From IMG/VR virus record IMGVR_UViG_3300029908_000007, positions 62,001 through 126,000 of that record: a stretch of DNA of 64,000 nt; one strand, 5' to 3'. The position numbers and the translations under genes were made by a program. The stretch comes from a virus. The notes beneath the pieces were generated by a model. That model was not told the origin of the DNA. It saw only the letters and a program-made list of their open reading frames with translations, and ran no database searches. Position 1 is the stretch's first letter. Every line of letters starts with the position of its first letter. Below are positions 31,324 to 38,339 of this stretch, one piece after another.

Positions 31324-31969
31324 AGAAAAGACTGACAGTATGGTAGTCGAAGAGAAAGCGGTGGCTGAAGAGCCTAAGATCGCTCGATTTACCGAGTTCG
31401 AAACTAAATATAGTTCGGACATCGCCATGCTATCTGCTTTTAAGGCCATCGTGGAAGTTCTGCCTGGTCTATTAGAATTCACTTATGCTGAAGGTCCGGA
31501 TACTTATTTGACAAAACCAGACGGATCTTTTGGCCGGTATCGGGCTGCCAAATATCCCCACGGAACCCAATATGCGCAGTGGACGCTAAAATTCAAACCA
31601 GTGGGAGCCAAAAACAACATCTCTAGATTAGAATACAACTGGCGTGTGGATGGAACTCCGGCCCAGGAGATCCTAGATGGCGCGGAGGCTATGGGGTTTT
31701 CGTTCAATTTTAAAATAAATAAGGGGTGCCACATCTACCGATTCCCAGAATGTACACTCGTTTTTTATTCTGTAAAAGAAGAAGGTAAGACCGAAGAAGA
31801 CTATTTCATAGAGATCGAAATAACAGAACAGACTGTCCATGAGCTTACCGAAGAACAAGCCTGGGAAATCATTAGAAAATATGAGAAGATCTTAGAACCA
31901 GTTGGGGTTAATGCGCAGAAGCGAATGCGTAGAAGTCTGTTCGAGATGTATAGGAAAGATCTCAAATGA
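31313..31969 (+). CDS. CYTH-domain triphosphate tunnel protein
   Basis: 218 residues. EFETK at 28-32 is the ExExK motif of the CYTH superfamily (class IV adenylyl cyclase, thiamine triphosphatase, RNA triphosphatase). Further strands follow with the basic and acidic residues that line the tunnel: GRYRAAKYPHG, QWTLKFKP, RLEYNWRVDG and a distal YFIEIEITE. It would bind a triphosphate with metal. Which reaction it runs cannot be told. The presence of a cyclic-nucleotide sponge in the same early region makes nucleotide-signal chemistry worth testing. The ATG at 31313 lies in the end of the previous gene. A start at 31292 would add seven residues. The next gene begins in its stop codon. Confidence 0.75.
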   Translation: MAGEEKTDSMVVEEKAVAEEPKIARFTEFETKYSSDIAMLSAFKAIVEVLPGLLEFTYAEGPDTYLTKPDGSFGRYRAAKYPHGTQYAQWTLKFKPVGAKNNISRLEYNWRVDGTPAQEILDGAEAMGFSFNFKINKGCHIYRFPECTLVFYSVKEEGKTEEDYFIEIEITEQTVHELTEEQAWEIIRKYEKILEPVGVNAQKRMRRSLFEMYRKDLK

Positions 31970-32505
31970 AAGAGATTCAACTAACACAGGGAAAAGTAGC
32001 GCTAGTAGACGATGAGGATTATGAAGAACTCTCCAAGATGAGTTGGCATGCTTGGTATAATAAAAATAATAATAGTTTTTACACTCATCATTCTGTCTAC
32101 AACGGTAGCGGCAAAAATCCAAGTGTAATCAGAATGCATCGTCACATTTTAGGAATAAAAGATAATAAAGTACACGTAGACCACATAAATGGAAATACTT
32201 TAGACAATAGAAGATGCAATCTAAGGCCGGTAAATAGATCCCAAAATACTACAAATGCAACTAAAGTCAGAAGAGACAATAAATCTGGGTTTAGAGGTGT
32301 GGGGGAATATTTTTACACTGGTGTCAAAAAATGGACAGCTAAGTTAAAAAAAGATGGGAAGGTTATTAGATTGGGATACTTCGACTCCCCAGAAGAAGCT
32401 GCACGCGCTTTCGACAAAGCAGCAAAAGAGCTATATGGAGAATATTGCGGCAAACTTAATTTTGAAGAGGTTCATAAAAACTTGGAACATAAAAAGGAGA
32501 CCTAA
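31966..32505 (+). CDS. HNH homing endonuclease with AP2 domain
   Basis: 179 residues. An HNH core HVDHINGNTLDNRRCNLRPV lies at about 65-85 (His-Asn-Asn/His pattern), and an AP2/ERF DNA-binding domain at about 105-165 (SGFRGVGEYF, then KWTAKLKKDGKVIRLGYFDS and AARAFDKAA). This pairing is common in phage homing endonucleases. It is more AT-rich than its neighbours. Its start codon is the ATGA overlapping the CYTH stop, and its end carries an AAAGGAG site whose downstream gene has lost an ATG (see the next gene). It seems to have been inserted at that junction. Confidence 0.85.
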   Translation: MKEIQLTQGKVALVDDEDYEELSKMSWHAWYNKNNNSFYTHHSVYNGSGKNPSVIRMHRHILGIKDNKVHVDHINGNTLDNRRCNLRPVNRSQNTTNATKVRRDNKSGFRGVGEYFYTGVKKWTAKLKKDGKVIRLGYFDSPEEAARAFDKAAKELYGEYCGKLNFEEVHKNLEHKKET

Positions 32506-32506
32506 T

Positions 32507-32773
32507 ACGCCATACATCAAAACCGAAGAAAGAAACAAGTGGAAAAATGGAATCGCAGAACTGGTAATGGCTATGCATGATCACGGAATCACGCCAGGCG
32601 ACCTTAATTATATTTACACCAAACTTGCCCATCATTACATTCAGCGTAAGGGACTTAATTATACCCATTTGAACGACATCGTAGGTGTTTTTGAATCAGC
32701 GAAGGCTGAATTCCAACGACGTGTCGTGAATCCCTACGAAATTTCGAAGATTGAAGAAAATGGTGATTTGTGA
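32507..32773 (+). CDS. Small gene with apparent ACG start after homing endonuclease insertion
   Basis: 88 residues if translation starts at ACG 32507. The frame is open far upstream inside the homing endonuclease gene, but no ATG, GTG or TTG lies just after the strong AAAAAGGAGA site at 32491-32500. ACG 32507 has ideal 7-nt spacing. The next ATG in frame is at 32567 and would remove 20 residues, including TPYIKTEERNKWKNGIAELV. The likely story is that the original ATG is now used by the homing endonuclease. The protein is helical with a short HHYIQRK segment; function unknown. It overlaps the next gene by 4 nt. Confidence 0.5.
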   Translation, partial: TPYIKTEERNKWKNGIAELVMAMHDHGITPGDLNYIYTKLAHHYIQRKGLNYTHLNDIVGVFESAKAEFQRRVVNPYEISKIEENGDL

Positions 32774-33048
32774 CCGATTCCCCAACCGATATCTATGCTA
32801 TTAGTGCTAGAGTTATGAATGCCGCTAGGATGGCCGTTGGAGCCAACCTAACGCCTGCTGGGACAATGGTTTGCAACACTTTTTCTACAACGCTCAAAGA
32901 GTTTTATGATTTCGCCGAGAACCTAGAAGATGCTATGATTAGGAAGGATCTAAAAAATCTAATCAAAGCCCAAGAAGAAGCGCCAGCCAGACCTATAGTA
33001 GCTTTATGCGCTGGTATGAAAAAGAAATCTAGTGAAGATTCCCAATAG
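32770..33048 (+). CDS. Unknown helical protein
   Basis: 92 residues starting at a GTG in a GTGA overlap. Ala-rich helices (ISARVMNAARMAVGANL) are followed by acidic and basic segments. It is the last plus-strand gene of the early arm. Its end overlaps the 36-residue membrane peptide on the other strand by 20 nt. Function unknown. Confidence 0.5.
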   Translation: MTDSPTDIYAISARVMNAARMAVGANLTPAGTMVCNTFSTTLKEFYDFAENLEDAMIRKDLKNLIKAQEEAPARPIVALCAGMKKKSSEDSQ

Positions 33049-33139
33049 CCCTGGCTATGTCTAAGATTCCGATGCCTACGACATACATAACAAAAAGAAG
33101 CATCCCCACTAAAATAGCAGCGGTAAGGCTATTTTTCAT
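33029..33139 (-). CDS. 36-residue single-pass membrane peptide
   Basis: Starts at an ATG overlapping the stop of the C1q-like gene (TAATG), so it is translationally coupled to it. Residues 4-25 (LTAAILVGMLLFVMYVVGIGIL) are a clean membrane helix preceded by one lysine. It is the last gene of the tail-fibre operon. A holin-like or tail-assembly accessory role is possible, or it may be noise; the coupled start and clean helix support it. Confidence 0.45.
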   Translation of the reverse strand: MKNSLTAAILVGMLLFVMYVVGIGILDIARAIGNLH

Positions 33140-33498
33140 TAATTTCCAATTCTTTCGAAACTCATGTAATTGTCAGAAGTAGAAGCTCCAGTAGTTTGCC
33201 CTACACCACTTATACTAAATGCCCCGACGAAGTTCAAAGTATCCCCAGCATTACATTGGATGATTATAGATCCTCCCAATCGTACAGATACAGAGGAGCT
33301 GGAAACTCCTACATGAGTATCCAATTCAGTATCTACTCCTCCATTGCGGTACACAGAGAGGGTTGATTGAGAACCAGGTATATCTGTTACGTTGAATATG
33401 AAGTTAGCCGTTGCCCTATATTTACCGCTCACTGGAACAGTGTATAATCCCGTTGAAGTATTATATGCGTTGTGGGTATCAAACACTTTCGTAGGCAA
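33139..33498 (-). CDS. C1q-like receptor-binding tip domain, start unclear
   Basis: 119 residues from a TTG at 33498. The FDTHNAYNTSTGLYTVPVSG, QCNAGDTLNFVG and MSFERIGN elements are those of C1q/TNF-like jelly rolls that tip many phage fibres, and the same domain ends the 816-residue fibre at 33986. The frame stays open upstream to 33549 (SASGVTFPPAGSTVILP) without an ATG or GTG. It overlaps the end of the preceding gene by 22 nt in the -1 frame. It may be a separate chain from the TTG, the product of a -1 frameshift, or a remnant of a longer fibre. Confidence 0.6.
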   Translation of the reverse strand: MPTKVFDTHNAYNTSTGLYTVPVSGKYRATANFIFNVTDIPGSQSTLSVYRNGGVDTELDTHVGVSSSSVSVRLGGSIIIQCNAGDTLNFVGAFSISGVGQTTGASTSDNYMSFERIGN

Positions 33499-33527
33499 AA
33501 TAACTGTTGATCCAGCTGGTGGAAAAG

Positions 33528-33776
33528 TTACTCCAGAAGCACTGGTAGATCAGGCATTCCTGGAGCCATAAGAGGGGCAGCTTCAGGATTTGGTGAGTTG
33601 GGCATTGCTACATTTGCGTTGTGGATTTTTGGCATTGCAATTTTTGGCGCCCCGCCTGCTAAATTGTGGGGTACACTACCGGCAAGTTTCGGCGCAGTTA
33701 CGTTAGAATCAAGGGTACGCGTAGCCATTCGGCTTTTTAGGGCATTTAGGATATTGCCAAATTGATTATTTGCCAT
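33528..33776 (-). CDS. Small proline/alanine-rich tail-region protein
   Basis: 82 residues, starting 2 nt after the previous stop and so probably coupled. The N-terminus is a short helix; the rest is rich in Pro, Ala, Asn and Met with repeated KIAMPKIH and NVAMPNS-like units. It ends within the open frame of the C1q-like gene. No catalytic motif. A linker or fibre-associated protein is a guess from context. Confidence 0.45.
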   Translation of the reverse strand: MANNQFGNILNALKSRMATRTLDSNVTAPKLAGSVPHNLAGGAPKIAMPKIHNANVAMPNSPNPEAAPLMAPGMPDLPVLLE

Positions 33777-33777
33777 A

Positions 33778-33954
33778 TTATTTTTTCTTTTCCTTCAACC
33801 ACTCTTTAACAGAAATCTTCTTTTTGGCTGCGCCCTGCATTGCTCGCTCTCCAAATTTATGACGACCTATGGCAGCCGCCGCAGCATTGGCCCCTTCTTT
33901 GCTATACCCACTCTTTTTTCTAATCGCTGCTGCTAATTTCTTAAATGCACTCAT
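33778..33954 (-). CDS. Small basic phage protein
   Basis: 58 residues from the ATG at 33954, which has GGAG 7 nt upstream. An in-frame codon at 34023 would overlap the fibre gene and is not needed. The KKSGYSKEGANAAAAAIGRHKFGERAM stretch resembles a family of very small phage proteins with a conserved AIGRxKFG block whose role is unknown. Lysine-rich C-terminus. Confidence 0.5.
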   Translation of the reverse strand: MSAFKKLAAAIRKKSGYSKEGANAAAAAIGRHKFGERAMQGAAKKKISVKEWLKEKKK

Positions 33955-33985
33955 TAAATCTCCATTTTCTGTGGCGTAACGCCGC

Positions 33986-36436
33986 TTAATTTCCCACTCT
34001 GACAATACCGAAATATGTCGCACTTTGTCCGCCAGTGATGGAATGTCCTGTAGCCGTATTCAAATTAAGCCCAAAGGTAACGCTATCTCCAGCGTTTAAG
34101 GCTAAGAGACAATCAACCTGTCCAGACACATTAGCCGTTCCAGCAGCAATTGTCCCGTCAGCATCCGAGGATTTTATAGGAGTGCCGTTTACGCGTACTT
34201 GTGTTTGAACGTCATAGGCGTTAGAAGCGCCGATAGAATAAGAAACACAGACGCTAACCGAGTATTTACCGCTTACGGGAGCAACATAGGCATTAGAGGC
34301 AAATGCGTTGTGGCTGTCAAACTCCTTTGTATCGAAACAAGTGATTTGCTGTGCTCCAGTTGAAATGCTTTGCCCAGCACTTGAGTAATAGGCAGCATTC
34401 ACGCTTTCCGTTGCCGTAACAACAGCGGGACCGGAGAGACGCTCAATAATGAGCGTGCAAGTGCTCGAATTCGTGATAACGCCGCCGCCATATGTTTGGG
34501 CATTGTCGGTATAAAGTCCCAAAGTATCTCCGGCAGAACACAATAGCGTGGTGGAACCAGAAGTCCCTATAGAAGTCCCAGGGAGTGCAGTTAGCGCTTT
34601 AAAGTTGGAACCGTTTTTGTAAATATGAAGACTCGCTGTTCCGGTACTTGAAAATGAAATACCAGAAATACGGTAATATCCGCTTACAGGAACAGTGTAT
34701 AAATTGGTGGATGTAGAAAAACCAGCATGGGTATCATAATCCACAGTGTTGTATGGAATTACGCTGTTTGTTCCAACAGCAGTATTTGTTGATAAATGAG
34801 TACCCATGGCAACAACCCTAGTATCGGTGTCCGCACTAGCCGAGGTATTCGAAGACCAGCCGTTAATGGGAACACAATAGGTAAGGCTTACAAAAACGTT
34901 ATTGAGGAGTGTTGCTCCGGTAGCGGAATTTAGGCCGCCAGAACCTGAAGCCTGAACGCCGATATCTAGGATTGTGGGGTTCGAAGTAGCATTGGGCGTA
35001 ATTACATAGAAAGACGCCGCAGTACTTCCGCTCTGCGCCATAGTACCAACAATACTAGAAGCTGACGGAAACAATGAAGAATTTATTGAGACGTTTTGAT
35101 TACCGCCGTTATACCCAATACTGACAGAAAGCGCTGAGGCTGTAGTAGTTCCTGCCTGAAAACTAACTTCTCCTAAAAGATAGGCCCCCTGTCTAGAAGA
35201 GGTTGCAACAAGATTGGATACCGTACCAAAACCTGTAACAGTTGGGGTATACGCAACGGGGTCACTCATCGCAGGGGCCATGGGCGCGATTTGGGGACCT
35301 ACGCTGAAGTCGTCCATATACAAACTGTAACCAGCGGTAGCGCTATTAAGGGTGACGATGGCCAACTGATATTGAGTGCTATTGCTTGTGGTTTGGAATG
35401 TTGCGGTTGATTTACCCACACCGCTGCTTTGATTGATGTTAAAAACACCAGCGGGTTGAATCCAAGCGGCATTAGTTACGTCGTAGACGTAAATAGCAAA
35501 AGTATTAGAACTGTTACCAGGAATAATTGCAGGAGAACCTGTAACCAATTTATAATCAAAACTAATTTGCATTACTTTAGCTTGATCTGAGCTATCAATG
35601 TTAAAAACACTGCTAATTAACGTGTCCCCCTGAGATGCGGGTCCTGTAGAACTAAAATCAACAGAATAGTTTCCTGAGAGAGTCCCAGAAGACTCTAGGA
35701 AAATCTGAGCCAAAAATGGGGCTGTGCTTTTAGAAGATGTGAAAGCAATAGTGCTGCTCCCACTTCCAGTTGATTTGGTAAGAGTTCCGGAAGATGCTGG
35801 AGCCCCCGTACCAGTGGCTACCGCTAAAGTTGCGGTTGAGTTGCCCAGAAATGTGAAGGTGTGTCCATTATTGGTGTAAGTATCACCAGTTACTGCATTT
35901 CCACTTGTAATTACAAAGACGTATTCTACATTGGTAAAACCAACTCCGGGCGTCGTTACAGTTACGGGAATAGTTCCAGAAGTGGTGAGATTGATTGTTT
36001 CCCAGCCTGTAAGGGAACCCAATTCAAAGTTGCCGTTGCCGTTATTGGTACCATTTGAAGTGGTTATGGCAGAAAGATAATTTTTAGAACCCCCACCGCC
36101 AACTCCAGAACTACCTGCTTGAACCGCCCATGTGCCTGCGGACGTACCGTTTGCGACTAGCTTAATCGTTAAAGATCCGCCTGGGGAAACCGTGGGGTTT
36201 GGAAGGAAGGAAGCACCACCGTTGTATTCAATCGTAAGAGCGCCGGTAGATCCGTTATAAATTTCAAACCACTGACCGTCTACCATCGTGGTTGCATCGG
36301 GAAGAACGATGGTTTGACCGGAGGAACCCGTAAAGTATTGAATTTGTTTACTAGTATTGACAAGGGTTGTGGTGCCGCCCGCTGTGGCAGTACTAGCTTC
36401 TTGCATTACAACTTGGCCGAATTGAAACAGTCCCAT
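33986..36436 (-). CDS. Tail fibre with two C1q-like C-terminal domains
   Basis: 816 residues. The N-terminal 110 residues (GLFQFGQVVMQEAS, then LPDATTMVDGQWFEIYNGSTG) are a fibre attachment-like part, followed by Gly/Thr/Ser-rich beta structure. Two related jelly-roll domains lie near 560-680 and 690-816, each with a DTHAGF/DSHNAF-like motif followed by YxxPVSGxYxxS. It recognises the host surface in all likelihood. Start ATG 36436 has AAAGGAG upstream and a class B box at 36452-36466. It overlaps nothing and leaves a short gap before the next gene. Confidence 0.75.
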   Translation of the reverse strand: MGLFQFGQVVMQEASTATAGGTTTLVNTSKQIQYFTGSSGQTIVLPDATTMVDGQWFEIYNGSTGALTIEYNGGASFLPNPTVSPGGSLTIKLVANGTSAGTWAVQAGSSGVGGGGSKNYLSAITTSNGTNNGNGNFELGSLTGWETINLTTSGTIPVTVTTPGVGFTNVEYVFVITSGNAVTGDTYTNNGHTFTFLGNSTATLAVATGTGAPASSGTLTKSTGSGSSTIAFTSSKSTAPFLAQIFLESSGTLSGNYSVDFSSTGPASQGDTLISSVFNIDSSDQAKVMQISFDYKLVTGSPAIIPGNSSNTFAIYVYDVTNAAWIQPAGVFNINQSSGVGKSTATFQTTSNSTQYQLAIVTLNSATAGYSLYMDDFSVGPQIAPMAPAMSDPVAYTPTVTGFGTVSNLVATSSRQGAYLLGEVSFQAGTTTASALSVSIGYNGGNQNVSINSSLFPSASSIVGTMAQSGSTAASFYVITPNATSNPTILDIGVQASGSGGLNSATGATLLNNVFVSLTYCVPINGWSSNTSASADTDTRVVAMGTHLSTNTAVGTNSVIPYNTVDYDTHAGFSTSTNLYTVPVSGYYRISGISFSSTGTASLHIYKNGSNFKALTALPGTSIGTSGSTTLLCSAGDTLGLYTDNAQTYGGGVITNSSTCTLIIERLSGPAVVTATESVNAAYYSSAGQSISTGAQQITCFDTKEFDSHNAFASNAYVAPVSGKYSVSVCVSYSIGASNAYDVQTQVRVNGTPIKSSDADGTIAAGTANVSGQVDCLLALNAGDSVTFGLNLNTATGHSITGGQSATYFGIVRVGN

Positions 36437-36451
36437 TGAAACTCCTTTAAA

Positions 36452-36466
36452 CTCTATCTATCATAA
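36452..36466 (-). promoter_or_regulatory. Class B promoter-like box before the C1q fibre gene
   Basis: On the minus strand this reads TTATGATAGATAGAG, a one-base variant of the box at 37535-37549, about 15 nt before the ATG. It follows directly the 13-mer at 36464-36476 (overlap of three bases). Confidence 0.5.
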
Positions 36467-36476
36467 AGATTGCGAT
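36464..36476 (-). repeat. 13-mer ATCGCAATCTTTA, copy 1
   Basis: Exact 13-base string on the minus strand in the leader of the fibre gene. Exact copies occur at 44241-44253 (plus) and 57674-57686 (minus). Confidence 0.6.
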
Positions 36477-36478
36477 TT

Positions 36479-37528
36479 CTACTGGTAAGCCGCTAATTGC
36501 CATGCCAGCCTATAATTTGAGGATCCAGTTGGTACATTCCAGTTCACCGTAAAAGTCGATATAGTTTTTGCGGTGATTGTAACTGGTTGAAATTGTGGAG
36601 AAATATCTGTATAATTGGTAAGCTCTGCTATGACCACGTAATTTGTAGATAATAGCGCTAAGGGGAAGGTAATAGTGATCGATGTTTGACCCGATCCTAC
36701 AATTGATTCCCCGGATTGTTCCGAAAGTCCTGGCGAAATCGCGTAGTCCAGGTAATAATTCCCGTCCGGAATAAGTTGATTCCATTCAAAAGTCGCGGTA
36801 GTCGTGGTTTTATTTGTAACAGTAAGTGGGAAAAATTCAGGATTGGGATCGGTTGAATTATAAATACCGCCCAAGATAACATAGGAACTACTACTTTGTG
36901 GACTCAAAAATGTAACTACTTGACTGGTTGTTCCCATAGTTAGTGGAACTTCCTGCGCGGTTCCTCCGCCGCTTCCCGAGCCCGAACCAGATCCATAAAA
37001 CATGGTGATCGCGCTTTGAACAACGTTTTGGATGGTACCACCCATATTGTGAAGCGTGACATACCCAAAAGGTTGGGTTTGTGATTGTGGGGCTGGAACC
37101 AGAGCGTCGGCTAATACCGCATTTGGGGTACCGATAACTACGGCGATATCATTGCTTTCATCGATAGCTAATAGAATTTGAACGTAATCTCCGGAAGGTA
37201 AAGTGAGTGGGATTGATCCTCCCGTAGAGGTGACAATATTTCCACCAGATGAAGCGGGGAAGGTCACGGTTCCACCCGTAAAGACCGGAACTACGGTACC
37301 TAAAAAAGAAGCCGATTTATTTCTGCCTGAGACGGAATTTGCAACTAGAGAAGGACCGATATTGACTACAAGAGAGGGACTAGACGTGGCGTCAATTTTA
37401 AATGGAGGGGTTAGATCTTGATCAATAGAAGATAGTAAAACGTCAAGAGTATTTCCTGAAACCCAAGGAAATAGTTCTTGTAAGATGCCACGATACTCGC
37501 TTTGTCTAGAATCTATGGGTTTATACAT
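36479..37528 (-). CDS. Tail fibre or baseplate-associated structural protein
   Basis: 349 residues, beta-rich with Ser/Thr/Gly. Two related stretches (about 215-270 and 280-349) contain QxPLTV or QPVTITAKT blocks with NYYLDYA and NYRLAWQ, probably repeated Ig-like or fibre domains. The same block ends the 254-residue protein at 37550. A GSGSGSGSGGG linker sits near residue 180. It has a class B box directly before the start. No enzyme motif. Confidence 0.6.
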   Translation of the reverse strand: MYKPIDSRQSEYRGILQELFPWVSGNTLDVLLSSIDQDLTPPFKIDATSSPSLVVNIGPSLVANSVSGRNKSASFLGTVVPVFTGGTVTFPASSGGNIVTSTGGSIPLTLPSGDYVQILLAIDESNDIAVVIGTPNAVLADALVPAPQSQTQPFGYVTLHNMGGTIQNVVQSAITMFYGSGSGSGSGGGTAQEVPLTMGTTSQVVTFLSPQSSSSYVILGGIYNSTDPNPEFFPLTVTNKTTTTATFEWNQLIPDGNYYLDYAISPGLSEQSGESIVGSGQTSITITFPLALLSTNYVVIAELTNYTDISPQFQPVTITAKTISTFTVNWNVPTGSSNYRLAWQLAAYQ

Positions 37529-37534
37529 ATCAAT

Positions 37535-37549
37535 CTCTATATATCATAA
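37535..37549 (-). promoter_or_regulatory. Class B promoter-like box
   Basis: Reads TTATGATATATAGAG on the minus strand, immediately after the upstream stop codon and 6 nt before the ATG at 37528. Almost the same string and geometry as before the sigma gene (1401-1415). Confidence 0.55.
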
Positions 37550-38314
37550 CTAGTTGTTTGCAATAGCGTGCCAGACCAAAGAATAGTTTGCTGTTGCGGT
37601 CGGACTATTCCATTTAACCGTAAAGCCCGTGGTACTAAAAGCAGTAATTTCAATAGGTTGAAACTGAGTGTTGGTGTCAGTGGTGTTAATGAAATTACAT
37701 GTGATGGCATAACTTGTATTAGCAAAAGCCGTGCTGTAAGTAACGGAAACCGTGGTAACACCGCTGCCAATGGCCTGTGTTCCCGATCTATAAGTAATAG
37801 CGGTTGCATTGGTTGCACTATATGCGGCATCCCATGCAGCTGCGGTATTAACTGACGTCGAGGTACAAGTAAATATACACTGAGTTCCAGCCGCCATCAC
37901 TTGAACGCTAGCACTTGTAGAAGTCTGAACAGTTACTGAGCCCGTGGAACGATTCATTATCTGATAGGCTTGACCCACAACTAAAGTTGAGGTACTTGGC
38001 AAAGTAACGGTTTGTGTTGTGGTTCCTGTGAATTGCTGATAATATGTACTTGATACCGATAAAGTCGTAGTACTGGCAGCGGTAGCAGTAGTTGTAAAGC
38101 CCTCACTTATATTATTGATCTGTGTATTAGCGTTGGTATCCCTAAACATTACCGTAGAAGCCGTAGGAGCTGCTACAAGACTTACCGCACTAGGTGTGGT
38201 GGAGCTGCCACTGATATTAGCTAAGACCGTGGCAGTGGCGATCGACGGCAAATCCGTCAACGCCATCGCCGTGCCTCTTAGTGCTCCACTTACTGGTTTT
38301 GTAAAATTTGACAT
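37550..38314 (-). CDS. Tail fibre-like protein
   Basis: 254 residues, threonine- and serine-rich beta structure. The N-terminus (NFTKPVSGALRGTAMALTDLP) looks like an attachment segment. The C-terminus (FQPIEITAFSTTGFTVKW and NYSLVWHAIANN) matches the terminal block of the next gene, indicating duplication of a domain within this fibre cluster. Class B box at 38320-38335. Confidence 0.6.
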   Translation of the reverse strand: MSNFTKPVSGALRGTAMALTDLPSIATATVLANISGSSTTPSAVSLVAAPTASTVMFRDTNANTQINNISEGFTTTATAASTTTLSVSSTYYQQFTGTTTQTVTLPSTSTLVVGQAYQIMNRSTGSVTVQTSTSASVQVMAAGTQCIFTCTSTSVNTAAAWDAAYSATNATAITYRSGTQAIGSGVTTVSVTYSTAFANTSYAITCNFINTTDTNTQFQPIEITAFSTTGFTVKWNSPTATANYSLVWHAIANN

Positions 38315-38319
38315 CCTTA

Positions 38320-38335
38320 CTTTCTATATCATGAA
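38320..38335 (-). promoter_or_regulatory. Class B promoter-like box
   Basis: Reads TTCATGATATAGAAAG on the minus strand, followed by TAAGG and the ATG at 38314. Confidence 0.45.
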
Positions 38336-38339
38336 CCTA

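Noticed and set aside
33778-34023. Longer start at 34023 for the small basic protein
   Set aside because: It would overlap the fibre gene by 38 nt without a ribosome binding site. The ATG at 33954 has a good GGAG site.
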